Source: Alteromonas australica (lineage in GTDB: Bacteria; Pseudomonadota; Gammaproteobacteria; Enterobacterales; Alteromonadaceae). From it: DNA of 64,000 nt. The notes beneath the pieces were generated by a model that saw only the letters and a program-made list of their open reading frames with translations, had not been told where the DNA came from and did not search any database. A program made the position numbers and the translations under genes. The DNA lies in NCBI RefSeq assembly GCF_000730385.1, contig NZ_CP008849.1:2852001-2916000 (forward strand). The letters are read 5' to 3'. Shown here one piece after another: positions 39,529 to 47,750 of this stretch (its first letter is position 1; the number at the start of each line of letters is the position of its first letter).

Positions 39529-41124
39529 ATGTCGCAATATCAACAAGACATTGATAACTTCGCTACCTTAAAAGCTGCTTCAAAAGGCACGTGGGAAGGT
39601 ATTAATCCAGAGTATGCTGCACGAATGAAGGTGCAAAATCGTTTTAAGACCGGCTTAGACATTGCCCGCTACACAGCTAGCATCATGCGTAAAGATATGG
39701 CTGAATACGATGCAGATTCCTCTCAATATACGCAATCACTAGGTTGCTGGCACGGCTTTGTTGGGCAGCAAAAAATGCTGTCGGTTAAAAAACATCAAGG
39801 CACAACAAGCAAAAGCTACCTTTACCTTTCAGGCTGGATGGTTGCGGCACTTCGCTCAGAATTTGGCCCTTTACCAGACCAATCTATGCATGAAAAAACA
39901 TCGGTATCTGCACTCATCGAGGAACTCTACACCTTCCTTCGCCAAGCAGATGCGAGAGAATTGGGTGACCTTTTCCATAAGCTCGACGATGCTAAGGCTA
40001 ACGGCGGCGACGTGACAGCGATACAAGCCGAAATAGACAACTACGAAACACACGTTGTACCTATTATTGCCGATATTGACGCGGGTTTCGGTAACGAAGA
40101 AGCCACCTATTTACTGGCTAAGCAAATGATTGAAGCTGGCGCGTGCTGTATTCAAATAGAAAACCAAGTATCCGACGCAAAACAATGTGGTCACCAAGAC
40201 GGTAAAGTGACTGTCCCACATGAAGACTTCTTAGCGAAAATTAATGCGGTTCGTTATGCCTTCTTAGAATTGGGTGTAGACGACGGTGTCATTGTGGCGA
40301 GAACGGATTCACTCGGTGCTGGTCTCACACAAAAAATCCCAGTATCTACCTCTGAAGGCGATCTTGCTGCACAGTACAACGCATTCTTGCAAACAACACC
40401 CGTTGCAGGTGCAGAGGATTTGAGTGAAGGCGACCTTGTGATTAAACAGGGTGGGCAATTAGTTAAGCCTGAACGTTTACCTAACGGTTTATTCCGCTTT
40501 AAAGAAAATACCGGCTTTGACCGCGTTGTACTTGACTGCGTTACGTCACTTCAGCACGGTGCAGACTTACTTTGGATTGAAACTGAAAAACCTCATGTCG
40601 GTCAAATTGCTGAAATGGTTAACGCAATTCGTGAACAAGTACCAAATGCTAAACTCGTTTACAACAACTCGCCTTCTTTCAACTGGACACTTAACTTCCG
40701 CCAACAAGTATTTGATGCATGGGTAGAAGAAGGTAAAGATGTATCTAGCTACGACCGTGATAAGTTGATGTCAGCCGATTATGATAGCACCGAGTTGGCT
40801 GTAGAAGCAGATGAAAGAATTAAGAGCTTCCAAGCTGATGCGGCTCGCGAAGCGGGTATCTTCCACCACCTTATCACCCTTCCAACTTACCACACCGCAG
40901 CACTATCAACGGATAATCTTGCGAAAGGTTACTTTGGTGAAGAAGGTATGTTGGCCTATGTTCGAGGCGTTCAACGTCAAGAAATTCGCCAAGGCCTAGC
41001 CTGTGTTAAGCACCAAGCAATGGCAGGCTCTGATCTAGGTGATACTCACAAAGAGTACTTCTCTGGCGAAGCTGCATTGAAAGCGTCAGGTGAAGATAAC
41101 ACCATGAACCAATTCGACGTTTAA
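39529..41124 (+). CDS. aceA: Isocitrate lyase, long form
   Basis: Cleaves isocitrate to glyoxylate and succinate, the first step of the glyoxylate shunt used for growth on acetate or fatty acids. The 531 residues correspond to the longer bacterial form found for example in Pseudomonas, not the 434-residue E. coli enzyme. The active-site loop reads KQCGHQDGKVTVPH near residue 218, in which KQCGH replaces the KKCGH of the short form. Other motifs are PIIADIDAGFGN and VYNNSPSFNWT. It carries its own terminator, and the LysR gene and malate synthase follow. Confidence 0.97.
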   Translation: MSQYQQDIDNFATLKAASKGTWEGINPEYAARMKVQNRFKTGLDIARYTASIMRKDMAEYDADSSQYTQSLGCWHGFVGQQKMLSVKKHQGTTSKSYLYLSGWMVAALRSEFGPLPDQSMHEKTSVSALIEELYTFLRQADARELGDLFHKLDDAKANGGDVTAIQAEIDNYETHVVPIIADIDAGFGNEEATYLLAKQMIEAGACCIQIENQVSDAKQCGHQDGKVTVPHEDFLAKINAVRYAFLELGVDDGVIVARTDSLGAGLTQKIPVSTSEGDLAAQYNAFLQTTPVAGAEDLSEGDLVIKQGGQLVKPERLPNGLFRFKENTGFDRVVLDCVTSLQHGADLLWIETEKPHVGQIAEMVNAIREQVPNAKLVYNNSPSFNWTLNFRQQVFDAWVEEGKDVSSYDRDKLMSADYDSTELAVEADERIKSFQADAAREAGIFHHLITLPTYHTAALSTDNLAKGYFGEEGMLAYVRGVQRQEIRQGLACVKHQAMAGSDLGDTHKEYFSGEAALKASGEDNTMNQFDV

Positions 41125-41148
41125 CAAAAGGTATCCCAACCTTTGTCA

Positions 41149-41174
41149 CGGGCACCCCAAGGTGCCCGTTTTTT
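41149..41174 (+). terminator. Rho-independent terminator after aceA
   Basis: 8-bp GC-rich stem (CGGGCACC and GGTGCCCG), 4-nt loop and a run of six T, 24 nt after the aceA stop codon. Confidence 0.93.
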
Positions 41175-41313
41175 CATTCACTTCATTTATCGCTGTAATA
41201 CATCTCCATGCTTAAGCTCAGTTAATTAGCACCAATTCAAAAACAAACAAATAGCCATACATTACATATACTTAAAAAATTAGCCATAGGTAAACCTAAG
41301 ACCAAATGGTTAT

Positions 41314-41342
41314 CTGACAAGCAAGTAAAAAGCCCGTATAAT
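41314..41342 (+). promoter_or_regulatory. Predicted promoter of the LysR gene
   Basis: -35 CTGACA (41314-41319) and -10 TATAAT (41337-41342) with an exact 17-nt spacer, 38 nt before the start codon. The -10 is enclosed by an AAGCCC/GGGCTT inverted pair (41330-41361), a possible operator for autoregulation. Confidence 0.65.
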
Positions 41343-41380
41343 AGCCTTGTCTAATTGGGCTTATTGAGAGCATTACAACA

Positions 41381-42325
41381 ATGAATATAGCAAAGGTCGA
41401 CCTCAACCTATTAGTGTACTTAGATGTTTTACTTCGTGAAGGAAGCGTTACACGGGCAGCAAACCAATTAAGTATCACTCAACCGGCAATGAGTAATGGC
41501 CTTAAACGGCTAAGAGATCTGTTTAAAGATCCTCTACTTGTTCGAACCAGTGATGGTATGACGCCCACTAAGCGCGCTTTAGAACTGCAACCTGTTATAC
41601 GAGATGTGCTAAGTCGTTTAGAGAGTTCCATACAGCCAGAAACCGATTTCGACCCTCTTACCAGTGATCGTACGTTTCGTATCATGACCAGTGATTATGC
41701 GGAAAGTACATTGCTACTTGAGTTGGTTGGCCGATTAGCCAACCTAGCCCCCAACATTACCCTAGACTTAATTACACCTAGTGATGTGACATTCCACGAT
41801 GTGGAGCAGGGAAAAGTGGATATGGCCATCAACCGATTCGATGAACTCCCCCTTTCTTTTCACCAAAAAGTTATCTGGTATGACACGTTCAGTTGCGTCA
41901 TGAGTTCCGATCATCCATTAGTGGAAAGGTGTGATTTGGAAAGCTACCTGAGCGCACAGCATATTTGGGTGAGCAAAACTGGATTTGGTGTAGGCGTGGG
42001 TATTGACCCTAACGAAGTACAAAAACTCGGATGGGTAGATGCAGAATTGACGAAAATCGGTAAACAACGGGCCATTAGAGTGTTCACCCGTCACTATCAC
42101 GCGGCATTACAAATTGCCAAAACCCAAAAGCTTATTGCCACCTTGCCGAGTAAAGCTGCAAAATTGTTTAAAGACGACCCTGATGTAGTGGTAAAGGAAC
42201 CTCCGTTTGATATCCCTCCTATAGCACTGAAAATGGCATGGAGCGCGTTGTTGCACCATGATGCAGGGCATATTTGGTTACGACGTCTTATTAGTGACGT
42301 TGCATCTGAAATGAATGGCAACTAG
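41381..42325 (+). CDS. LysR-family transcriptional regulator
   Basis: 314 residues. The N-terminal 60 form a winged helix-turn-helix (LLVYLDVLLREGSVTRAANQLSITQPAMSNGLKRLR), and the rest is a periplasmic-binding-protein-like effector domain. It lies between aceA and glcB and all three run in the same direction, so it is a reasonable candidate regulator of the glyoxylate shunt. That role is inferred from position only. It has a near-consensus promoter of its own. Confidence 0.93.
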   Translation: MNIAKVDLNLLVYLDVLLREGSVTRAANQLSITQPAMSNGLKRLRDLFKDPLLVRTSDGMTPTKRALELQPVIRDVLSRLESSIQPETDFDPLTSDRTFRIMTSDYAESTLLLELVGRLANLAPNITLDLITPSDVTFHDVEQGKVDMAINRFDELPLSFHQKVIWYDTFSCVMSSDHPLVERCDLESYLSAQHIWVSKTGFGVGVGIDPNEVQKLGWVDAELTKIGKQRAIRVFTRHYHAALQIAKTQKLIATLPSKAAKLFKDDPDVVVKEPPFDIPPIALKMAWSALLHHDAGHIWLRRLISDVASEMNGN

Positions 42326-42423
42326 TTCATTCATGAAATTTATGGCAGAAATAGGAACCATAAATTAAAAAACTGCCTCTATACTCTCTACACTGGTAGC
42401 ACAAAATAAGTATAGGGGTAGTT

Positions 42424-44595
42424 ATGCAAAATTATATTACTTACGGACGCTTGCAGGTTGCTGAACAGCTAGATGCCTTCATCAACCAGCACGCACTCCC
42501 AGACACTGGCGTTTCACCTACGTCTTTTTGGCAAGGTGCCGAAAACCTGTTCGCCACATTCATACCTCAAAACCGCGCCCTACTAGAAAAGCGTGAACAG
42601 CTACAACACAAAATTGATGAATACCACAAAGCGGGAAATCCAGTTTCAGGCCAAGCCTACACACAGTTTTTAAAAGACATTGGCTACCTCGTAGAACAAC
42701 CCGCAGACGTCAATGCTGACACTACAAACGTTGACGCTGAAATAGCGACCATGGCCGGCCCACAGCTTGTGGTGCCTATCAATAATGCCCGTTATGCGCT
42801 TAACGCCGTGAATGCTCGTTGGGGCAGCCTTTACGATGCCCTCTACGGTACTGACGTTATTAGCGATGAAGGTGGTGCTGAAGCCACAAAGGGATATAAC
42901 CCAGTTCGCGGCGCTAAAGTGGTAGTGAAAGCAAAAGCGTATCTAGATGAAATGCTTCCTTTAACTCAGGGGAGTCACGCAGATGTCACTGCTTATACCA
43001 TTAAACAGGGCGAATTATCTATCCAGTTAGGCAACAGCGAGAAATCTGCGTTAGCCACACCCTCTCAATGGCTGGGCTACCAAGGTGACGCCAATGCTCC
43101 CAACGCTCTGCTGTTTACACACAATGGTCTAAGGTTTGAGATTCAACTAGATGCTACACATCCAATCGGTAAAACCGACCCTGCTAACGTAAAAGATGTG
43201 GCAATAGAGGCGGCGCTTACAACAATTATGGATTGTGAGGACTCTGTGGCTGCGGTAGATGCTGAAGATAAAACGCTGGTGTACAGTAACTGGCTAGGCT
43301 TAATGAAAGGCACCCTAAGCATTGATATCAACAAGGGCGGCAAGACACTTACTCGTGCCATGCACGAAGATAGAATTTACCACAGCGCCCAACAAGGCCA
43401 AGAAGTTTGTGTCAGTGGCCGCAGCCTTATGTTTGTGCGAAATGTCGGTCACTTAATGACCAATGATGCCATGCTATTTGATGGCGATGAAGTGCCTGAA
43501 GGGATCATGGATGGGCTAATCACATCGCTTATCGCCAAACACGATTTGCTCGGCAATAGTGCATTTAAAAATAGCCGTGAAGGCAGCATCTATATTGTAA
43601 AGCCTAAAATGCATGGTCCAGAAGAAGTGGCGTTTTCTGACGCATTGTTTGAAGCCATTGAACCTATTATCGACGTGCCTAAAAACACACTGAAAATGGG
43701 TATTATGGATGAAGAACGCCGCACCAGCGTTAACCTTCAAGCTTGTATTGCTGCGGCGAAGTCTCGCGTCGTATTTATTAACACAGGTTTCTTGGATAGA
43801 ACAGGTGATGAAATCCACACTTCCATGTTAGCCGGCGCATTTGCTGATAAAGCATCTTTGAAAGCTATGCCATGGATTAAAGCCTATGAAACTGCAAACG
43901 TAGCGGTAGGGCTTAGATGTGGGTTATCAGGTAGGGCGCAAATAGGAAAAGGAATGTGGCCCATTCCAGATGAAATGGCCAACATGATGAAGGCTAAAAT
44001 TGGCCACCCTAAATCAGGTGCGAATACAGCGTGGGTTCCTTCACCAACAGCCGCTACCTTGCATGCTTTACACTATCACGAAGTTGATGTATTCGGCATT
44101 CAGCAAGGATTAGATATAGCATTTGACGGCGTAAGCGACATCTTACAAATTCCATTACTAGACAGTACTGAGCACCTAACATCAGACGTTATTCAAAGGG
44201 AATTAGATAACAATGTACAAGGTATTCTAGGCTACGTTGTGCGTTGGGTACATCAAGGGGTGGGCTGCTCAAAAGTGCCTGATATCAACAACGTTGGCTT
44301 AATGGAAGACAGAGCCACATTGCGCATTTCGTCGCAGCATATCGCAAATTGGCTAGAGCACGGCATAGTGACCGCAGAGCAAGTAAAAGACTCACTACGC
44401 AAAATGGCAGTATTGGTGGATGAGCAAAACGCCAATGATTCTGAGTATATTCCTATGGCGCCAGACCTTGAAAGCTCTATTGGTTTCTTAGCGGCAAGCG
44501 ACTTGATCTTTGAGGGTAAAACACAGCCAAGTGGCTACACTGAACCCCTACTGCATGCCCGTCGACGTGAGATGAAGGCAAAACTAGCCAATTAA
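42424..44595 (+). CDS. glcB: Malate synthase G
   Basis: Condenses glyoxylate with acetyl-CoA to malate. The 723 residues are the length of the monomeric G form, not the 530-residue A form. Motifs include TTIMDCEDSVAAVDAEDK, the catalytic arginine region MKMHGPEEV, MGIMDEERRTSVNL and the C-terminal aspartate region. The ATG at 42424 opens MQNYITYGRLQVAEQLDAF. Together with aceA it completes the glyoxylate bypass. A bidirectional terminator follows. Confidence 0.97.
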   Translation: MQNYITYGRLQVAEQLDAFINQHALPDTGVSPTSFWQGAENLFATFIPQNRALLEKREQLQHKIDEYHKAGNPVSGQAYTQFLKDIGYLVEQPADVNADTTNVDAEIATMAGPQLVVPINNARYALNAVNARWGSLYDALYGTDVISDEGGAEATKGYNPVRGAKVVVKAKAYLDEMLPLTQGSHADVTAYTIKQGELSIQLGNSEKSALATPSQWLGYQGDANAPNALLFTHNGLRFEIQLDATHPIGKTDPANVKDVAIEAALTTIMDCEDSVAAVDAEDKTLVYSNWLGLMKGTLSIDINKGGKTLTRAMHEDRIYHSAQQGQEVCVSGRSLMFVRNVGHLMTNDAMLFDGDEVPEGIMDGLITSLIAKHDLLGNSAFKNSREGSIYIVKPKMHGPEEVAFSDALFEAIEPIIDVPKNTLKMGIMDEERRTSVNLQACIAAAKSRVVFINTGFLDRTGDEIHTSMLAGAFADKASLKAMPWIKAYETANVAVGLRCGLSGRAQIGKGMWPIPDEMANMMKAKIGHPKSGANTAWVPSPTAATLHALHYHEVDVFGIQQGLDIAFDGVSDILQIPLLDSTEHLTSDVIQRELDNNVQGILGYVVRWVHQGVGCSKVPDINNVGLMEDRATLRISSQHIANWLEHGIVTAEQVKDSLRKMAVLVDEQNANDSEYIPMAPDLESSIGFLAASDLIFEGKTQPSGYTEPLLHARRREMKAKLAN

Positions 44596-44619
44596 AAAAT
44601 ACGCAACTGGCTAGCAACG

Positions 44620-44650
44620 AAAAAACCGCATTATATTAAAGCGGTTTTTT
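44620..44650. terminator. Bidirectional terminator between glcB and the nucleotidyltransferase gene
   Basis: Perfect 10-bp arms AAAAAACCGC and GCGGTTTTTT with an 11-nt loop, placed 24 nt after glcB and touching the stop codon of the convergent gene. A and T runs on both sides make it functional in both directions. Confidence 0.9.
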
Positions 44651-45794
44651 ATTTCTGTTCTTCTTTTAGAAATACGTGTTTACCAAACAACAACTTCGCA
44701 AGGCCACGATAGCTTTTCATGATAAGGTGATAAGTGAGAATATGGGGCGGCATTTTTTTCATATGGCCTCTTACTTCCCCTATCAATTGCAACATGCCCA
44801 CGTCCCCACCCTTCAACAATGCATGCTTTGGCAAAACCAAGTGTGAAAGCAACTTAATTTCTAGGCCACTCAACCCTTTTTCCATCTGTGTTAAGCGTGC
44901 TGCTAACTCGTCAGGAACGGCGACACCATACTGCCTATTAAGAAAATAAATTGCTAACATTTGCTCTCTTTCAAAGCCATAGTTAGTGGCAATCGACAAT
45001 ACATCATTAAAAAAAGGCTGACTATCACCTGATGTAGCAAGCAGGTATAAGTCGGTCATGTCTCTAAAAGCGCTGCTCATATCTTCGTTAAAAAAAAGAT
45101 GGATAGCACTGTGGTAAAACTTGGCGACATCTTTAAGCACAGTCACCCCATTCACCTTCTCTTGATACTCATCCACAAAGCCATTTATATCAAAGTGTAT
45201 TCCAGTGACTGGAGGAATAAGATTATGGTGAATATCTAAAACCGTGCCTCGAGAGTGGTGGGTCATGGGGGGGATTTCATGTGCCCATTTGCGATAATAC
45301 TGCTCATCGTAATCTTCTAGTTCCGCGCTAACCCAACCAAACATAGTGAGAAATGACTCCACGCTAGCTAACTGTTTTTGAGGAACAAGAATATCGATAT
45401 CTGAATAACTCCGCCCCATGGAAGCCGGACTATTTGAAACTGCATATCCCGCCCCTTTCAAAAACACCACAAATGCAGATTGTTCAGATAATGATGTGGT
45501 AAGCGACAACGCTTCTTTGGCCGTAATGTTATTTTGTTTTGCACTCATACGGTAAGCGTTAATAAAGTGCCTTAGCGCCAGTTTGGGAATAATTGCCGTC
45601 ATGTGGTGCCGTACAAGTAGAGCATAAAATCGAGCAAGCATATTCTCTGCACGCAAAATGAAGACTAAATCATTCCACTGCTTCAAAGACATGTGGCGCA
45701 ATGCATCGGGCGATTTAAAAAACGTGATAATAGACGCTTTGCTTAAGTCCCCCTTGCTACAAGCTTCTTTGTCATTGCAATTTACACTACTCAC
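44649..45794 (-). CDS. Nucleotidyltransferase family protein (NTP_transf_5 type)
   Basis: 381 residues. The nucleotidyltransferase signature is MGRSYSDIDILVPQ near residue 127, with the paired aspartates of the metal site, and a further histidine/aspartate stretch TVLDIHHNL. Related proteins (PF14907) occur with HprK-like kinases in lasso-peptide clusters of the paeninodin type and in exopolysaccharide loci. It is the last gene of a four-gene operon and overlaps the kinase gene by 8 nt. Its substrate is not known; transfer of a nucleotide or phosphate to the kinase product is an inference. Confidence 0.8.
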   Translation of the reverse strand: MSSVNCNDKEACSKGDLSKASIITFFKSPDALRHMSLKQWNDLVFILRAENMLARFYALLVRHHMTAIIPKLALRHFINAYRMSAKQNNITAKEALSLTTSLSEQSAFVVFLKGAGYAVSNSPASMGRSYSDIDILVPQKQLASVESFLTMFGWVSAELEDYDEQYYRKWAHEIPPMTHHSRGTVLDIHHNLIPPVTGIHFDINGFVDEYQEKVNGVTVLKDVAKFYHSAIHLFFNEDMSSAFRDMTDLYLLATSGDSQPFFNDVLSIATNYGFEREQMLAIYFLNRQYGVAVPDELAARLTQMEKGLSGLEIKLLSHLVLPKHALLKGGDVGMLQLIGEVRGHMKKMPPHILTYHLIMKSYRGLAKLLFGKHVFLKEEQK

Positions 45795-46659
45795 CCTCTA
45801 CCACCTCAGACAAAAACCTATTGACCTCAGCCATGTCATTATAGTGAATTTCAAAACACTGACTTGTTTCTGCAATATTTATGAGGGATGACACCCCGTC
45901 TTTACCTAAAATGCCATAGTTAAAGGCATTTTGCGTTAACCCTTGGAAACATCCCGCTTTATCAATTTTGTAAACATCCAAAAATGTGTCTTGGTTGTAC
46001 TTAGGGAAAATCACGCCTACCACCTGTGCAGGTGTTGTCGAATGCTCTATTGAGTGCGGGTCTGGGCGCAAGTGGATAACATCTCCCTTGTGGGTATTGA
46101 CCGCCACTTTAGAGAAAAATGCATCTGGAAACCAACGTTTAGCCAGATCAATACTGTGATTTTTTAAACAGATAGGCCGGACGAAAGGGGTAACGGTTGA
46201 GGAGTTAGGCGAGATTAGCGCCATTTCATCTGATAGTAAGCGCCAACCATTTCTAGACAAATAGGCCGCTAAGGTGCTTTTGCCTGAACCTGAAAGCGCA
46301 GGGCAAACAATGGCTTTATCGCCCTTGGCGAGCACCGCTGCGTGAATGATGACATAAGAAAATTCTTGGGAGGAAACAACCCAATTGAGTCCCCACTCTA
46401 TTAAAGCATGGCCCTGCTGCACTGAAAAAGGCTTAAAGGGTTCTATTCCCTCAAACAGAAAACGGGCCTGAGGCTTCACCAACGCACGCATTCCTGTGGT
46501 ATTACTCAATGAAACTTTGTAATCAATAAAACCGTGATAATGAGCAGGCTCTATTAGTCTAGAGCCATACAATGCGCGTAAGAATTCTGCCACATTCGTA
46601 AACTCGGTAGAAACCTCGAATGTGTAGGGGGCACAGGATAAAATAAAGCGGTACGTCAC
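45787..46659 (-). CDS. HprK-related kinase A
   Basis: 290 residues. The Walker A loop is LSGSGKSTLAAYL near residue 117, with the DE pair in LLSDEMALI near residue 140. This is the nucleotide-binding core of HPr kinase/phosphorylase, but the N-terminal HPrK domain is absent and there is no HPr gene nearby. It fits the HprK-related kinase A group of the so-called HPr-rel-A system. In paeninodin biosynthesis a similar kinase phosphorylates the C-terminal serine of a precursor peptide. It overlaps its neighbours by 4 and 8 nt, so all are coupled. Confidence 0.85.
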   Translation of the reverse strand: MTYRFILSCAPYTFEVSTEFTNVAEFLRALYGSRLIEPAHYHGFIDYKVSLSNTTGMRALVKPQARFLFEGIEPFKPFSVQQGHALIEWGLNWVVSSQEFSYVIIHAAVLAKGDKAIVCPALSGSGKSTLAAYLSRNGWRLLSDEMALISPNSSTVTPFVRPICLKNHSIDLAKRWFPDAFFSKVAVNTHKGDVIHLRPDPHSIEHSTTPAQVVGVIFPKYNQDTFLDVYKIDKAGCFQGLTQNAFNYGILGKDGVSSLINIAETSQCFEIHYNDMAEVNRFLSEVVEGE

Positions 46660-46871
46660 GAGGTAGCGAAGCCAAGGGCGGTGAGTTTATGCCTAACGTC
46701 GTCGTTAGATGTCATTATCCAACGTTCGCCACTAGGCTTATTTTGCTCGATTAGCTTGCAATGCTCACAAGCCACTAATAGAGATTCTTCTGTTACTGTA
46801 TTGTAGAAAAGCACACCACTTTCGTCAGAAAAACAGTGCAGCACAATATTTTCATAAACTTTAAGTTGCAC
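46656..46871 (-). CDS. PqqD-family peptide-chaperone-like protein of the HPr-rel-A system
   Basis: 71 residues, starting with a GTG at 46871. The pattern (a short beta segment, SGVLFYNTVTEESLLV, then a helix containing CEHCKL) resembles PqqD-like RiPP recognition elements, the small domains that hold leader peptides for modifying enzymes. It sits 2 nt after the Tat-signal protein gene and overlaps the kinase by 4 nt. Sequence similarity over so short a protein is modest, and the assignment leans on the neighbours. Confidence 0.7.
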   Translation of the reverse strand: MQLKVYENIVLHCFSDESGVLFYNTVTEESLLVACEHCKLIEQNKPSGERWIMTSNDDVRHKLTALGFATS

Positions 46872-46873
46872 GA

Positions 46874-47491
46874 CTAACTGAAGAACGACGCAGGATCATC
46901 AATGAAGCTTGCAAATTTTGGTGCCCAATGGCCAGGGTTCGAATACGACCAAGAAACTAACTCCCTGGCAAATTCGGTCGCGCTTGAATAGTTCACACCA
47001 TCCACAATAGGAAAATAGATACCATTTTTTCCGTGTTCACTGGCGTTGAGATACAATGCAATCAGTAATCTATTATAATTTGTTGGGCCGACATATTTGT
47101 TTCTTTCAGGCTTCATTACTTTATAAATAGACTCGTTAAACGTGTACCAACTACCGTATTGATTTGACTGAGGATAATAGTCGTACGAATATCCTTTGTA
47201 CGCCTTAACGCCGAAAACATCGTTGAAATCGCTGTAGTTACAATGAGAAGGCAACCTATATTTCCAGTAATCGTAACCTTCTAGATTCCAAGATTGCACA
47301 CTGCTTCCGCCAGAGCCGTTTCCCGATGCCGCAGCAGAGGTGTTTACGCCAACGTTACCGTGATTACCTGCCCACACTCCTTTTAACGGAAGTGAAACCA
47401 ACACACTACCAGCCATAGCTTTTTTAACAAAGGTACGACGTTCCTTTACGCTATTGCTTTGCGTTGTTTCTTGTTTCTTGGCATCCATCAC
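46874..47491 (-). CDS. Tat-exported protein of unknown function, first gene of HPr-rel-A operon
   Basis: 205 residues that I do not recognise. The N-terminus has a twin-arginine signal: ERRTFVKKAMAGSVLVSLPLKGVWA (given in parts: twin arginines at about 18-19, hydrophobic core 26-36, likely cleavage after VWA). A G/S/N-rich linker follows. The mature domain is rich in tyrosine, asparagine and serine (YKGYSYDYYPQSNQYGSW), and the C-terminus ends PASFFS, with serine as the last residue. It is the first gene of the operon and is followed closely by PqqD-like, HprK-like and nucleotidyltransferase genes. It is therefore the obvious candidate substrate of these enzymes; this is an inference. Confidence 0.7.
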   Translation of the reverse strand: MMDAKKQETTQSNSVKERRTFVKKAMAGSVLVSLPLKGVWAGNHGNVGVNTSAAASGNGSGGSSVQSWNLEGYDYWKYRLPSHCNYSDFNDVFGVKAYKGYSYDYYPQSNQYGSWYTFNESIYKVMKPERNKYVGPTNYNRLLIALYLNASEHGKNGIYFPIVDGVNYSSATEFARELVSWSYSNPGHWAPKFASFIDDPASFFS

Positions 47492-47644
47492 TGCTGTACT
47501 CTACCTATTTCAAATTAACTTCTTACTTCGGCACTCATAGGCGTAGAAGAAAAACCACCATTATGCGTTTAAGCAAATACAAGGCCACAAAAACAAATCA
47601 TTGATAAACAACAACTAAGTTTTTTCCCAGATTTGATTTGTAAA

Positions 47645-47674
47645 GAAAATAGACAATCTTCTCAATCTATTTTC
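47645..47674. repeat. Dyad symmetry in the divergent promoter region
   Basis: 9-bp arms GAAAATAGA and TCTATTTTC with a 12-nt centre lie in the 259-bp gap between the Tat-protein gene (minus) and the FAD oxidoreductase gene (plus). The position suits an operator, but no matching regulator is encoded nearby. Confidence 0.4.
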
Positions 47675-47750
47675 AATTCATTGATATAGTAATCGAGTTG
47701 CGCTTTACCCGTAAAGATGACTTTAGTTTAACGTGGGCGAATAACCTAGA

